This document shows, in pieces, positions 9,009 through 18,419 of a stretch of DNA of 64,000 nt; the first letter of the stretch is position 1; each line of letters begins with the position of its first letter. The translations under genes and the position numbers were made by a program. The DNA comes from Stenotrophomonas tumulicola (GTDB lineage: Bacteria; Pseudomonadota; Gammaproteobacteria; Xanthomonadales; Xanthomonadaceae): NCBI RefSeq assembly GCF_014117215.1, contig NZ_JACGXS010000001.1:1212730-1276729 (forward strand), in the 5' to 3' direction. The notes under the pieces were generated by a model, which ran no database searches, was not told where the DNA came from, and saw nothing but the letters and a program-made list of their open reading frames with translations.

Positions 9009-9252
9009 GTAGAGCGGGTCCATGACCCGCTGTTCCTGCCGGTGACGGGCATGGCCCGTCATTACCGGTGCCGCGCTCCGTTGCTCCTGCCGGTGACGGG
9101 CATGGCCCGTCACTACCGGTGCCACGCTACGCTGCTCCTGCCGGTGACGGGCGTGGCCCGTCGTTACCGGTGCCGCGCTCCGCTGCTCCTGCCGGTGACG
9201 GGCATGGCCCGTCGTTACCTCGCACCCCGGTAGAGCGGGGCCATGCCCCGCT
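9009..9252. repeat. SMAG-type palindrome array, four 51-bp tandem units plus two flanking elements
   Basis: This fills the gap between parP and the STAS gene. A GTAG-headed element with stem AGCGGG/CCCGCT is at 9009-9031. Four copies of a second stem (GACGGG/CCCGTC, GTAG head on the - strand) are at 9041-9066, 9092-9117, 9143-9168 and 9194-9219, exactly 51 bases apart and separated by near-identical spacers. A third form (AGCGGGG/CCCCGCT) is at 9230-9252. The form fits the S. maltophilia GTAG (SMAG) family of REP-like repeats, known from memory. Confidence 0.85.
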
Positions 9253-9298
9253 GCCGTTGGCGTGGACCCGATCCGCAGGCAACAGTCCAACGCGGCCC

Positions 9299-9325
9299 TA
9301 AAGCTTCCCGGCGTATTGCCGCTAT
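9299..9325 (+). promoter_or_regulatory. Predicted FliA (sigma-28) promoter for the STAS-cheY2-cheA2 operon
   Basis: TAAAGCTT (9299-9306), 11 bases, GCCGCTAT (9318-9325), ending 30 bases before the STAS start codon. The -35 matches the TAAAG core of the sigma-28 consensus. Confidence 0.7.
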
Positions 9326-9355
9326 GAAGTCTGGAACCGTTTGTCCGGAGCAATG

Positions 9356-9664
9356 ATGAGCACTGTGGACCTGGGTGAAGATCTCGGCATCGAGAGCAGC
9401 ACCGAGCTGAAGAACCGCCTGGCCCCGCTGCTGGCTGCGGACGGGCCGTTGACGCTGGATGCCAGCCGGGTCGGCCGTATCCATACCGCCGCCATGCAGG
9501 TGCTCTGCGCCTTCGTGCAGGCCCGCCGCAACGCCGGCCTGCCGACCACCTTCCACGGCGGCACCGCAACCTTCAACGACGCCGCGCGCCTGCTCGGCCT
9601 CGTCCAGGCCCTGGGCCTGGAAGTACCCCATGACAACCTGAAATCTGTGGAGAACGCTGCATGA
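9356..9664 (+). CDS. STAS-domain protein of the second chemosensory cluster
   Basis: This small soluble protein of 102 residues has the anti-sigma-factor-antagonist (STAS) fold, with the core pattern PLTLDASRVGRIHTAAMQVL. The usual phosphorylatable Ser of the DSSG motif is replaced by Thr in HTAA. STAS proteins beside CheA/CheY genes are common in gammaproteobacterial chemosensory clusters, but their function is mostly unknown. The second of two adjacent ATGs (9353 and 9356) is chosen because CGGAG at 9346-9350 is well spaced from it. The stop overlaps the next gene by four bases. Confidence 0.85.
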   Translation: MSTVDLGEDLGIESSTELKNRLAPLLAADGPLTLDASRVGRIHTAAMQVLCAFVQARRNAGLPTTFHGGTATFNDAARLLGLVQALGLEVPHDNLKSVENAA

Positions 9665-10026
9665 GCGCACGTATCTTGGTGGTGGACGATTCGGCTTCGA
9701 TGCGCCAGATGGTCTCCTTCGCCCTCACCTCGGCCGGCTTCGCCGTCGAAGAAGCCGAGGACGGCGCGATCGCGCTGGACCGCGCCAAGGGCCAGCGTTT
9801 CAACGCCGTGGTCACTGACGTCAACATGCCCAACATGGACGGCATCGCGTTGATCCGCGAACTGCGCCAGCTGGCCGACTACAAGTTCACCCCGATGTTG
9901 ATGCTGACCACCGAATCGGCGGCGGACAAGAAGTCCGAAGGCAAGGCGGCCGGTGCCACCGGCTGGCTGGTCAAGCCGTTCAATCCGGAACAGCTGGTCG
10001 CCACGGTGCAGAAAGTCCTCGGCTGA
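9661..10026 (+). CDS. CheY-like response regulator (cluster 2)
   Basis: Stand-alone receiver domain of 121 residues with acidic pair D9/D10, phospho-acceptor D53 in VVTDVNMPNMDG, and the conserved Lys in GWLVKPFN. It sits between the STAS gene and the second cheA, so it is the likely target of that kinase. Whether it reaches the flagellar motor or another output cannot be told from sequence. A start ATG overlaps the STAS stop. Confidence 0.92.
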   Translation: MSARILVVDDSASMRQMVSFALTSAGFAVEEAEDGAIALDRAKGQRFNAVVTDVNMPNMDGIALIRELRQLADYKFTPMLMLTTESAADKKSEGKAAGATGWLVKPFNPEQLVATVQKVLG

Positions 10027-10089
10027 CCGCCCGCACCGCACTGCCACGCACTGCCCATTCCCCTTCCCACGCCCACGGAACGCACTGAC

Positions 10090-12081
10090 ATGAGCATGGA
10101 CCTGCAACGCTTCCACGCCACCTTCTTCGAGGAAAGCCGCGAAGGACTGGACGCGATGGAAGCTGGACTGCTTGCCCTGGAATCGGGCCAGCAGGACGCC
10201 GAGCTCATCAACTCGGTGTTCCGTGCCGCGCATTCGATCAAGGGCGGCGCCGGCACCTTCGGCTTCGACGCCATCGCCGCGCTCACCCACGTGCTGGAGA
10301 CACTGCTGGACGAACTGCGTGCCGGCAAGCGCGCACTGGAAGCCGATGCCGTGGATGCCATGCTGGCCTCGGTGGACGTGCTGCGTGCCCTGCTGCGCGA
10401 AGCCGAGCACGGCCAGCAGGCCGATCCGGAATCAGTGGCGGCGATCAAGGCCCGGCTGGAAACCATCCTGTCCGGCCATCCGGTCGCCGTGGCGGCCTCG
10501 GCCACGCCGGCGGCGCCGGAAGCCGGCCCGGAAGCGTGGCAGATCGGTTTCGCGCCGGCACCGTCGATGTTCATGAGCGGCAACGACCCGCTGCGCATCA
10601 TCCGCGAACTGGAACACCTCGGCCCGCTGCAGGTGCAGGCGCGCATGGAGCGCCTGCCGGGCTTCGAACACCTGGACCCGTTCGAGGCCCACCTGGCCTG
10701 GGACCTGGGCCTGGTCGGCCCGATCAAGCGCAGCCAGATCGAAGACACTTTCGCCTGGGTGGTGGATGACTGCGAACTGGATATCCGCGCCGTCGCACCG
10801 CCCAGCCTGGCAACCCGGCCCACGCCAACGCCGGCACCCGCCACTGCGCCCATGGCACCGGCACCGGCCACGCCAGCCACGGTCAGCGTGGCCGCCACCG
10901 GCAACCAGGAAGCGGAAACCTCGATCCGGGTCAGCGTGGACAAGGTGGATGCGCTGATCAACCTGGTCGGCGAACTGGTCATCACCCAGGCCATGCTGAA
11001 GCAGGTGTCCAACGCCATCGATCCGGCGCATGCCGAACAGCTGTTCGCCGGCCTGGACCTGCTGGAACGCAACACGCGCGACCTGCAGGAAGCGGTGATC
11101 GGCGTACGCATGTTGCCGGTGGATGCGGTGTTCCGCCGCTTCCCGCGCCTGGTGCGCGATCTCTCCAGCCGCCTCGGCAAGCAGGTGCGCCTGCGCACCG
11201 TCGGCGAAGGCACCGAACTGGACAAGGGGTTGATCGAAAAGATCGCCGACCCGCTGGTGCACCTGGTCCGCAACTCCATCGACCACGGGCTGGAAATGCC
11301 CGACGTCCGTCGCGATGCAGGCAAGGAAGAAACCGGCACCATCACCCTGGCAGCCTCGCACCAGGGCGGCCACATCGTCATCGAAGTCAGCGACGACGGC
11401 CGCGGCCTGGACCGCCAGCGGATCCTCGCCAAGGCCACCGAGAACGGTATTGCCATACCGGACAACGCCACCGACAACCAGGTCTGGGATCTCATCTTCC
11501 AACCGGGATTCTCCACCGCCGATGCCGTCACCGACCTGTCCGGCCGTGGCGTGGGCATGGACGTGGTCCGCCGCAACATCCAGGCGCTGGGCGGCGAAGT
11601 ACAGATCGAAAGCCGCGCCGGCAGCGGCACGCGCACGCTGATCCGGCTGCCGTTGACCCTGGCCATCCTGGACGGCATGACCGTGTCGGTGGCCGGCGAA
11701 ACCCTCATCCTGCCCCTGGCCTATGTGCTGGAGGCCCTGCAGCCGCAGGCCAACGACGTGCGCAGCATGGCCGGCGAAGGGCGCGTGCTGCGCGTCCGCG
11801 GCGAGTACCTGCCGATCGTATCGCTGAGCGAATACTACGGTTACGCCGAGCGTCGCAGCGACGAGTCACTGGTGGTCGTGGTGGAAGGCGATGGCCAGAA
11901 GATCGCGCTGGAAGTGGACGAACTGGTGGGCCAGCAGCAGGTGGTGGTGAAGAACATCGAGAACAACTACCGCCGCATCGGCGGGGTGTCCGGCGCCACC
12001 ATCCTCGGCGACGGCCGTGTCGCCCTGATCGTCGACATCGGTGGCCTGGTGCGTTCACTGCGCGTCCCGCAGGCCGCCTGA
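10090..12081 (+). CDS. cheA: CheA, second chemotaxis histidine kinase (cluster 2)
   Basis: This 663-residue kinase has the Hpt His at H48 (AAHSIKGGAG). A separate linker module at about residues 155-235 (starting DPLRIIRELEHLGPL) could be a P2-type docking domain; this is inference. The dimerisation segment starts near ETSIRVSVDKVDALINLVGE. The ATPase boxes are HLVRNSIDHGLE, SDDGRGLD and GRGVGMDVV, and a P5 domain ends the protein. It differs from the cluster 1 kinase in its linker and lacks the duplicated EFEALLDQLHGG motif. SMAG-type palindromes follow, so the receptor gene downstream has its own promoter. Confidence 0.95.
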   Translation: MSMDLQRFHATFFEESREGLDAMEAGLLALESGQQDAELINSVFRAAHSIKGGAGTFGFDAIAALTHVLETLLDELRAGKRALEADAVDAMLASVDVLRALLREAEHGQQADPESVAAIKARLETILSGHPVAVAASATPAAPEAGPEAWQIGFAPAPSMFMSGNDPLRIIRELEHLGPLQVQARMERLPGFEHLDPFEAHLAWDLGLVGPIKRSQIEDTFAWVVDDCELDIRAVAPPSLATRPTPTPAPATAPMAPAPATPATVSVAATGNQEAETSIRVSVDKVDALINLVGELVITQAMLKQVSNAIDPAHAEQLFAGLDLLERNTRDLQEAVIGVRMLPVDAVFRRFPRLVRDLSSRLGKQVRLRTVGEGTELDKGLIEKIADPLVHLVRNSIDHGLEMPDVRRDAGKEETGTITLAASHQGGHIVIEVSDDGRGLDRQRILAKATENGIAIPDNATDNQVWDLIFQPGFSTADAVTDLSGRGVGMDVVRRNIQALGGEVQIESRAGSGTRTLIRLPLTLAILDGMTVSVAGETLILPLAYVLEALQPQANDVRSMAGEGRVLRVRGEYLPIVSLSEYYGYAERRSDESLVVVVEGDGQKIALEVDELVGQQQVVVKNIENNYRRIGGVSGATILGDGRVALIVDIGGLVRSLRVPQAA

Positions 12082-12101
12082 CCGCCTTTCGCGCATTGCG
12101 C

Positions 12102-12216
12102 GGTGACGGGCATGGCCCGTCACTACCTGCAAACACGCTGCCTGTCCGCTTTTCGCGCATTGCGCGGTGACGGGCATGGCCCGTCAGTACCCGGTAGAGC
12201 GGGTCCATGACCCGCT
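12102..12216. repeat. Three SMAG-type palindromes after cheA2
   Basis: Elements at 12102-12127 and 12166-12191 (GACGGG/CCCGTC stem, inverted orientation) and at 12194-12216 (AGCGGG/CCCGCT stem, GTAG head) occupy most of the 300-base gap between cheA2 and the first receptor gene. Confidence 0.8.
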
Positions 12217-12253
12217 GCTGGAAGCAGGCCGCCTGGTCGCATTACCGCCGCCC

Positions 12254-12280
12254 TACAGAACCGCCGGTCCGCGCCGCTAT
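12254..12280 (+). promoter_or_regulatory. Predicted FliA (sigma-28) promoter for the first receptor gene
   Basis: TACAGAAC (12254-12261), 11 bases, GCCGCTAT (12273-12280), about 100 bases before the start codon. The -35 is weaker than at the other sites, but the -10 and spacing agree. Confidence 0.5.
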
Positions 12281-12381
12281 CCCTGCATGCGGCGTGACAT
12301 GTCGATGACAACACGCCCCTCCCCCGCTCCATAACCGCCAGCGGCTCCTCCGCTGCGCTCCGTCCTGCCTGGAGTACCCGC

Positions 12382-14529
12382 ATGAAGTGGTTCCGCGACC
12401 TGCCCATTGCCCGCAAGCTTGCGGTGGGCTTCACCCTCACGACCCTGATGACCGTCGTGCTCGGCGGCTTCGCCCTGCTGCGCCTGTCCGAAGCCAACGC
12501 ACAGCTGCACATGATGTCCAGCAACGCCGTGCCCTCGGTCCAGCATCTTGGTGAAGTACGCTCGCAGCTCGGTGAGTTCCGCACCTATGAGATGGCCCAG
12601 CTGACCATGCTGGACCAGCCGGACCGGGTCGCCGACTACAACACCCGCATGGATGCCGTCGCCAAGGTCGTGCACGACGAACTGGACGCCTATGCGGCGC
12701 TGCCCGCCAACGACCAGGAGCGCGCGCATTTCAAGATCGTGCTGGAGGACGTGGAGGCCTACTTCTCCGCCAACGCCCGCATGCGTGCCGCGGGCGACGC
12801 CGGCGATGCGGTGCTGGCCCAGCAGATTTCCGACGAACAGTCCCGCCCCTTGCGACGCAAGCTGTTCGATGACCTCAAGGCGCTCAGCGCCTATAGCGGC
12901 ACGCTGGTGGATTCGGCCATCGCCAGCGCCAATGCGAGCCACCGCAACAGCCTGGTCGCCATCCTCGGCGCCATCCTGCTGCTCTCGCTGGTCGCCGCCA
13001 CGCTGGCCGTGGTCATCTCGCGCGCGGTCACCGTACCGCTCGGCAAGGCAGTGCGGGCCATCGAAGCTGTAGCCCGCGGCGACCTCAGCGTCACCACCCA
13101 GGCCAGCAGCCGCGATGAAGCCGGCAAGATGCTCACCGCCACCGCCGAGATGACGGCGATGCTGCGCCGCTTCTCCGAGCAGACCCAACGGATGGCGGAC
13201 ATGCACGCCGGCCCGGACATCAGCCATCGCATTCCGGAAGACTTCCCCGGCATCTATGGCCAACTGGCGCATGGCATCAACATCGTGGTCTTCGAGCACC
13301 TCGATGCGCTGCGCGATGCAGTGGACGTGCTGAACCAGTATGCCATCGGCAACCTCGCCCCCGACGCGCGTCGCCTGCCGGCCAGCCGCGCGTTCCTGCA
13401 CGAATCCATGGATGCGGCCAAGTCCAGCCTGCTGGCGATCAACACCCAGATCCACCAGCTGGCCTCGGCCGCGGCAGCCGGCGATTTCAGCCAGCGCGGC
13501 GACGCCACCCTGTTCGAGCATGATTTCCGGCTCATGATCGAACAGCTCAACGCCATGATGCAGCTGGCCGACGGCAACCTCAGCCAGCTGTCCCGGCTGT
13601 TGCAGGCCATTGCGTCGGGAGACCTGACCGCTCGCATGGATGGCCAGTTCCGCGGCGTGTTCGCCCGCATGCGCGACGATGCCAACACCACCGTCTCGCA
13701 GCTGACCGGGATCGTATCGCGCATCCAGGCATCCACGCAGAGCATCCGCGGCGCCGCCAGCGAAATTGCCGCCGGCAACAACGACCTGTCGCGCCGTACC
13801 GAACAGCAGGCCGCCAACCTGGAAGAAACCGCCGCCTCGATGGAGGAGCTGACCTCCACCGTGCGCCAGAACGCCGAGCACGCCCGCCAGGCAAACCAAC
13901 TCGCCATCGGTGCGGCCAGCGTGGCCTCGCAGGGCGGCCAGGTGGTCGGCCAGGTGGTCAGCACCATGAGCGACATCGAGGCATCATCGAAGCGGATCGC
14001 CGAGATCATCTCGGTCATCGACGGCATCGCCTTCCAGACCAACATCCTGGCGCTCAACGCCGCCGTCGAAGCCGCCCGTGCCGGTGACCAGGGCCGCGGC
14101 TTCGCCGTGGTCGCCAGCGAAGTGCGCACCCTGGCGCAGCGTTCCGCGGCAGCGGCCAAGGAGATCAAGGGCCTGATCGATGAATCGGTCGGCAAGGTCG
14201 CCGACGGCTCGGCGCTGGTGCACCAGGCCGGCGCCACCATGGGCGAGATCGTCGCCTCGGTGCAGCGTGTCACCGACATCATGGCCGAGATCTCCGCCGC
14301 CTCGCAGGAACAGAGCGCAGGCATCGAACAGGTCAACCAGACCGTGGTGCAGATGGACGAGACCACCCAGCAGAACGCCGCACTGGTGGAAGAAGCCACC
14401 GCCGCGGCACGGGCGATGGAAGAACAGGCCCTGCACCTGACCGAGGCAGTGGCGCAGTTCCATCTGTCCGGAGCGGAACGGTCGCCAGCCGCGGCCCGCG
14501 TCGGCGCTGGCGAAAGGCAGGCAGCCTGA
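12382..14529 (+). CDS. Methyl-accepting chemotaxis protein with four-helix-bundle-type sensor
   Basis: This 715-residue chemoreceptor has a first membrane helix at about residues 13-33, a periplasmic helical region of about 155 residues and a second helix at about 191-213 ([18 protein letters not shown]). A HAMP domain and a further HAMP-like stretch ([13 protein letters not shown], then [18 protein letters not shown]) follow. The signalling domain has the conserved tip [18 protein letters not shown]. The protein ends AGERQAA and has no CheR-docking pentapeptide, unlike the receptors at 19505 and 22032. The signalling-domain DNA is nearly identical to those two genes. The ligand is unknown. 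Confidence 0.93.
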   Translation: MKWFRDLPIARKLAVGFTLTTLMTVVLGGFALLRLSEANAQLHMMSSNAVPSVQHLGEVRSQLGEFRTYEMAQLTMLDQPDRVADYNTRMDAVAKVVHDELDAYAALPANDQERAHFKIVLEDVEAYFSANARMRAAGDAGDAVLAQQISDEQSRPLRRKLFDDLKALSAYSGTLVDSAIASANASHRNSLVAILGAILLLSLVAATLAVVISRAVTVPLGKAVRAIEAVARGDLSVTTQASSRDEAGKMLTATAEMTAMLRRFSEQTQRMADMHAGPDISHRIPEDFPGIYGQLAHGINIVVFEHLDALRDAVDVLNQYAIGNLAPDARRLPASRAFLHESMDAAKSSLLAINTQIHQLASAAAAGDFSQRGDATLFEHDFRLMIEQLNAMMQLADGNLSQLSRLLQAIASGDLTARMDGQFRGVFARMRDDANTTVSQLTGIVSRIQASTQSIRGAASEIAAGNNDLSRRTEQQAANLEETAASMEELTSTVRQNAEHARQANQLAIGAASVASQGGQVVGQVVSTMSDIEASSKRIAEIISVIDGIAFQTNILALNAAVEAARAGDQGRGFAVVASEVRTLAQRSAAAAKEIKGLIDESVGKVADGSALVHQAGATMGEIVASVQRVTDIMAEISAASQEQSAGIEQVNQTVVQMDETTQQNAALVEEATAAARAMEEQALHLTEAVAQFHLSGAERSPAAARVGAGERQAA

Positions 14530-14560
14530 GCATCGCGCCGCGTCGGCGAGCAAAGCCGGT

Positions 14561-14587
14561 TCAAGTTCGCCAGTAGGGGGCCGCTAC
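14561..14587 (+). promoter_or_regulatory. Predicted FliA (sigma-28) promoter upstream of a small ORF and the second receptor gene
   Basis: TCAAGTTC (14561-14568), 11 bases, GCCGCTAC (14580-14587). The predicted transcript start near 14594 lies about 20 bases before the small ORF at 14616 and more than 230 bases before the receptor start at 14830. Confidence 0.6.
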
Positions 14588-14615
14588 CGCTAGTAGCCAC
14601 CCAACGGATGGATCG

Positions 14616-14798
14616 ATGGTCGCCAGCGCACGCAGTTCGTGCTTCGCACGCAGGTTGTCCCCCGCCGTCGCGGGGCTGCTGCTGTTGATGCTGTGGCTCG
14701 GTTGGACCCTGCCTGCGCTGTGGGCGCAGGCGACCGACCCCTTCGCGCCCGCCGTATGCGCGCCTGCTGCGGCAAAAGCCGCAGGATCGCTCCCTTGA
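14616..14798 (+). CDS. Possible small exported protein (60 aa)
   Basis: I do not recognise this ORF. It opens with basic residues, then a long hydrophobic run (VAGLLLLMLWLGWTLPALW) and AQA followed by TDPF, which would suit signal peptidase cleavage near residue 38 and leave a mature peptide of about 22 residues. It starts just downstream of a predicted sigma-28 promoter, which raises its plausibility. The ribosome site (GGATGG, four bases from the ATG) is poor. It may simply be leader sequence of the next receptor gene. Confidence 0.3.
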   Translation: MVASARSSCFARRLSPAVAGLLLLMLWLGWTLPALWAQATDPFAPAVCAPAAAKAAGSLP

Positions 14799-14829
14799 AC
14801 CGCAGCCCATGCCACATGGAGTACCACGC

Positions 14830-17022
14830 ATGCCCGCACAGCCCACCGCCTTTGACGCACTCGCCGGTCACGAAACGCTTCCCTTCCTGCAGGTCCTGAG
14901 CGCCCAGGCCGATCGCCTGTTCCTTGCCGTCACCGGGCTGCTGGCGCTCGTGTCCATGGCCATGTCCCTGCACGGCGGCAGCTGGCTGCCGTTCCTGTCG
15001 GTCAGCCTGCCAGCGCTGCTGGTGGTCGCCGCCCAGGTACGCCTGCTGCCCGGCACGCGGCTGTCGCGCTGCACCGTCGCGCTGGCCTGGATGGTGCTGT
15101 CGGCCACGCTGATCCACCAGACCGGCGGCATGCTGGAAACCCATTTCACCGTCATCGTGCTGATCGCCCTGCTGCTGTACTACCGCGACTGGTTGCCGCT
15201 GGTGGTGGCCGCCGCGGCCATCGCCGTGCACCACGTGGTGTTCTTCATGCTGCAGCAGCGCGGCCTGCCCTACCCGGTGTTCACCCCGGGTAGCGGCATC
15301 GGCATCCTCGCCCTGCATGCCGCCTACGTGGTGGCCGAAACCAGCCTGCTCTCGGTCATGGCGGTACAGATGCGCCGACAGTTGATGCTGCTCGGCCATG
15401 ACCCGCGCCAGTTGGCCCAGCTGGCCCGCGGCGTCGCGGCGGACCAGCCGCTGCCGCATGGCATCCATGCCACGCAGTTCCCGCCTGAATCGCTGGCCCA
15501 CGCGCTGGTCCAGGCCAGTACGCAGTTGCTGCAGCGTCGCCAGCAGGAACAGGCGTCACTGGCCGACACGCTGCGCATCCGCACCGCGCTGGACGATGTC
15601 ACCACCAACGTGATGATCGCCGACCGCGAACGCAACATCGTGTTCGTCAACCGGCCGCTGCAGCAGATGCTGGCCGAGGCCGAGGGCGACCTGCGCCGGG
15701 ACCTGCCGCAGTTCAGCGCCAGCGACCTGATCGGCCGCAACATCGACATCTTCCATCGCAACCCGGCGCACCAGGCCGCGTTGCTGGACGGCCTGGTGGG
15801 CACCTACCGCGCGCAGATCCGCGTCGGCGGTCGCCTGCTGCGGCTTATCGTGAACCCGATCATCGGCGACGATGGCCAACGCCAGGGCTTCGTCGTCGAA
15901 TGGTCCGACCGCACCCTCGAAGCGCAGGTGGAAGAGGAACTCGGCCGGATCGTGCAGGCCGCCGCCAGCGGAGATTTCAGCGGCCGCGTGGCCTGTGAGG
16001 GCAAGGACGGCTTCTTCCTGCAACTCGCCCAGCAGCTCAATTCGTTGATGGAAACCAACGCCAGCAGCATCGAGCAGATTTCCCTGCTGCTGTCGGCGCT
16101 GTCGCGCGGCGACCTCACCACGCGCATGGAAGGTGAATTCCACGGCGTGTTCGGACGCATCCGCGACGACGCCAATTCGACCATCGCCCAGCTGACCCGC
16201 ATCGTCGGCAACATCCAGGGCGCATCGCGCAGCATCAACGCCACCGCAGGCGGGCTGGCGCAGGGCAACGGCCACCTCGCCAGCCGCACCGAACAGCAGG
16301 CGGCCAGCCTGGAAGAAACCGCGGCCACGATGGAAGAACTGACCGCCACCGTGCGACAGAACGCCGAACACGCGCGCACCGCCAACCGCGTGGCCAGCGG
16401 TGCATCCGAGGTGGCCTCCGCCGGCGGCGAGGTGGTCGGCCGCGTCGTAGCGACCATGGCCGAGATCGAGCAGGCATCGCGGCGCATCGCCGAGATCATT
16501 TCAGTGATGGACGGCATTTCCTTCCAGACCAACATCCTGGCACTGAACGCCGCGGTGGAAGCTGCACGCGCCGGCGAACAGGGCCGGGGCTTCGCCGTGG
16601 TGGCGGCCGAAGTACGCACCCTGGCACAACGCTCGGCCGAGGCGGCCAGGCAGGTCAAGGGCCTGATCGACGACTCCGTCGGCAAGGTCACCCACGGCGC
16701 GGAGCTGGTCGGCCGTGCCGGCGCCACCATGCAGGACATCGTGCAGGCGGTGCAGCAGGTCAACCAGATCATGCGCGAGATCGCCGCGGCATCGCAGGAA
16801 CAGAGCGGCGGCATCGAGCAGGTGAGCCAGAGCATCAGCCACATGGACGCGACCACCCGCCAGAATGCGGCGCTGGTGGAGGAGTCGACCCAGGCCACCC
16901 ATGCCATGGCCGACCAGGCCGCGCGCCTGGCCGAAGCCGTGGCCCGCTTCCGGCTGCAGGACCAGCAGGACGACGCAGCGGTGGCGCAGCGCTTGCACGA
17001 GATCGCCCACGCACAGCACTGA
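14830..17022 (+). CDS. Methyl-accepting chemotaxis protein with multi-pass membrane N-terminus and PAS domain
   Basis: The chosen start is the ATG at 14830, preceded by TGGAG; a frame-compatible ATG at 14809 is less likely. The 730-residue protein has five or six membrane helices in its first 180 residues and the segment GGMLETHFTVIVLIALLLYY, resembling the ETHF-containing membrane sensors also found in some histidine kinases. A PAS domain follows (about 245-370, IADRERNIVFVNRPLQ), then GDFSGR and GDLTTR HAMP-like repeats and a signalling domain ([18 protein letters not shown]). With no periplasmic domain it probably senses membrane or cytoplasmic state. No C-terminal pentapeptide. Its signalling-domain codon choices differ from the other three receptors. 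Confidence 0.92.
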   Translation: MPAQPTAFDALAGHETLPFLQVLSAQADRLFLAVTGLLALVSMAMSLHGGSWLPFLSVSLPALLVVAAQVRLLPGTRLSRCTVALAWMVLSATLIHQTGGMLETHFTVIVLIALLLYYRDWLPLVVAAAAIAVHHVVFFMLQQRGLPYPVFTPGSGIGILALHAAYVVAETSLLSVMAVQMRRQLMLLGHDPRQLAQLARGVAADQPLPHGIHATQFPPESLAHALVQASTQLLQRRQQEQASLADTLRIRTALDDVTTNVMIADRERNIVFVNRPLQQMLAEAEGDLRRDLPQFSASDLIGRNIDIFHRNPAHQAALLDGLVGTYRAQIRVGGRLLRLIVNPIIGDDGQRQGFVVEWSDRTLEAQVEEELGRIVQAAASGDFSGRVACEGKDGFFLQLAQQLNSLMETNASSIEQISLLLSALSRGDLTTRMEGEFHGVFGRIRDDANSTIAQLTRIVGNIQGASRSINATAGGLAQGNGHLASRTEQQAASLEETAATMEELTATVRQNAEHARTANRVASGASEVASAGGEVVGRVVATMAEIEQASRRIAEIISVMDGISFQTNILALNAAVEAARAGEQGRGFAVVAAEVRTLAQRSAEAARQVKGLIDDSVGKVTHGAELVGRAGATMQDIVQAVQQVNQIMREIAAASQEQSGGIEQVSQSISHMDATTRQNAALVEESTQATHAMADQAARLAEAVARFRLQDQQDDAAVAQRLHEIAHAQH

Positions 17023-17033
17023 GCCGGGCCTGC

Positions 17034-17060
17034 TTCAGTTGGCCGGAACCCCGCCGATAT
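17034..17060 (+). promoter_or_regulatory. Predicted FliA (sigma-28) promoter for the PilZ gene
   Basis: TTCAGTTG (17034-17041), 11 bases, GCCGATAT (17053-17060), 56 bases before the start codon. Confidence 0.6.
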
Positions 17061-17116
17061 GCTGGAAGACAGGCCGCGTCACATGGCGCGGCCTCCCGCC
17101 ATCGAATGCATGAACG

Positions 17117-17902
17117 ATGTCCGCAGGCAGCCACGACGCAGCACCGCACGCCGCCATCGTCCGCGACGACGATGAGGATGACCACGCGCGTTATCTCGTG
17201 CGCAATCCGCTGCGGGTGCACCAACTGCTGAGGCAACTGGTCGAGCAGCGTGCGCTGCTCAACGCCCATATCGGCGGACGCGACCAGGGTTTCCCCAGTG
17301 CGGTGCTGGAGATCGACGAGGCGCAGGGCCAGTTGCTGCTGGACGGCAGCCCGCACGAGGCCACCAACCGGGCCGCCGAGCAGGCCGGCTACCTGCTGTG
17401 CCTTGCACGGCTGGACCGGGTGCTGGTGCGCTTCCACGTCCATCACCTGCGACGCGAACGGAATGGGCGCCACCTCGCCTTCCGCGCGCCGCTGCCCGAT
17501 TCAATCGTGCACCTGCAGCGCCGCGAGCTCTACCGGCTGGAAACGCCGGTCACCGCATCCCCGCTGCTGCTGTTGCCCGCAGCCGATGGGCGGGTGGCGA
17601 CGTTGGCGATGCGGGTGGTGGACATCAGCGGCGGCGGGTTGGCCATCACCACGCCCGCAGCCTGCCCGGTTTTCGGCATGCAGAAGCACTACGAAGCCGA
17701 ACTGTCGCTGCCCGACGGCCCCGACCTGCGGGTCGGCCTGGTCGCCTGCAACCAGCACATCCAGACCCTGCCCAACGGCACCCAGGTGAACCGCGTGGGG
17801 CTGCGTTTCGAGCACCTGCCGCGCGGCGGCGACAGGGCCATCCAGCGCTACATTCTCCGCATCGACCGCCAGCGCAGCGCCCGCAGGAACGGCGACGGTT
17901 GA
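17117..17902 (+). CDS. ycgR: YcgR-like flagellar brake protein (PilZ domain)
   Basis: This 261-residue protein has a YcgR-type N-terminal domain (about residues 25-130) and a C-terminal PilZ domain. The c-di-GMP-binding signatures are present: QRRELYR for RxxxR and DISGGG for DxSxxG. In enterics YcgR binds the flagellar motor when c-di-GMP is high and slows swimming. The predicted sigma-28 promoter 56 bases upstream matches ycgR being a FliA-dependent gene there. RpfG, encoded at 60860 in this window, is a c-di-GMP phosphodiesterase that could influence it (inference). The gene is followed directly by a SMAG array. Confidence 0.88.
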   Translation: MSAGSHDAAPHAAIVRDDDEDDHARYLVRNPLRVHQLLRQLVEQRALLNAHIGGRDQGFPSAVLEIDEAQGQLLLDGSPHEATNRAAEQAGYLLCLARLDRVLVRFHVHHLRRERNGRHLAFRAPLPDSIVHLQRRELYRLETPVTASPLLLLPAADGRVATLAMRVVDISGGGLAITTPAACPVFGMQKHYEAELSLPDGPDLRVGLVACNQHIQTLPNGTQVNRVGLRFEHLPRGGDRAIQRYILRIDRQRSARRNGDG

Positions 17903-17914
17903 TGCCGGTATCCG

Positions 17915-18343
17915 GTAGCGCCGAGCCATGCTCGGCGGCTCTCCTGCCATCAACGCCCGATGCCGGATGCAGGCCGCGCTGCGCGCTCGCCTGGCATGGC
18001 CAGGCGCTACCGGGGATACGGGTAGCGCCGAGCCATGCTCGGCGGCTCTCCTGCCATCAACGCCCGATGCCGGGTGCAGGCCGCGCTGCGCGCTCGCCTG
18101 GCATGGCCAGGCGCTACAGGGGATGCCGGTAGCGCCGAGCGATGCTCGGCGGCTCTCCTGCCGTCAACGCCCGGTGCCGGATGCAGGCCGCGCTGCGCGC
18201 TCGCCTGGCATGGCCAGGCGCTACCGGGGATGCCGGTAGCGCCGAGCCATGCTCGGCGGCTCTCCTTGCCGTCAACGCCCGGTGCCGGGTGCAGGCCGCG
18301 CTGCGCGCTCGCCCGGCATGGCCAGGCGCTACCGGGGATGCCG
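17915..18343. repeat. SMAG array, four 107-bp tandem units
   Basis: Units start at 17915, 18022, 18129 and 18236, each 107 bases. Every unit holds a GTAG-headed palindrome (CGCCGAG/CTCGGCG) and, about 60 bases later, an inverted partner with a different stem (CGCCTGG/CCAGGCG or CGCCCGG), so each unit is a REP dimer. The spacers are almost identical, as expected after recent tandem duplication. The array ends just before the cheW promoter. Confidence 0.85.
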
Positions 18344-18352
18344 GTCCGGCAC

Positions 18353-18379
18353 TAAAGTCCCGCCCCGTCCGGCCGATAT
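18353..18379 (+). promoter_or_regulatory. Predicted FliA (sigma-28) promoter for cheW
   Basis: TAAAGTCC (18353-18360), 11 bases, GCCGATAT (18372-18379). This is one of the closest matches to the consensus in the window, 40 bases before the cheW ATG. Confidence 0.75.
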
Positions 18380-18419
18380 CCAGCCTGAGACCGGCAATCA
18401 CGGCACCCAGGACACCTCG

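Noticed and set aside
9041..9219. Regular 51-bp repeats resembling a CRISPR array
   Set aside because: Spacers are nearly identical rather than unique, the repeats are SMAG palindromes, and no cas genes are nearby.
17928..18355. Chain of short + strand ORFs
   Set aside because: They read through the 107-bp SMAG units and have no ribosome sites; similar artefacts occur at 34868-35254.
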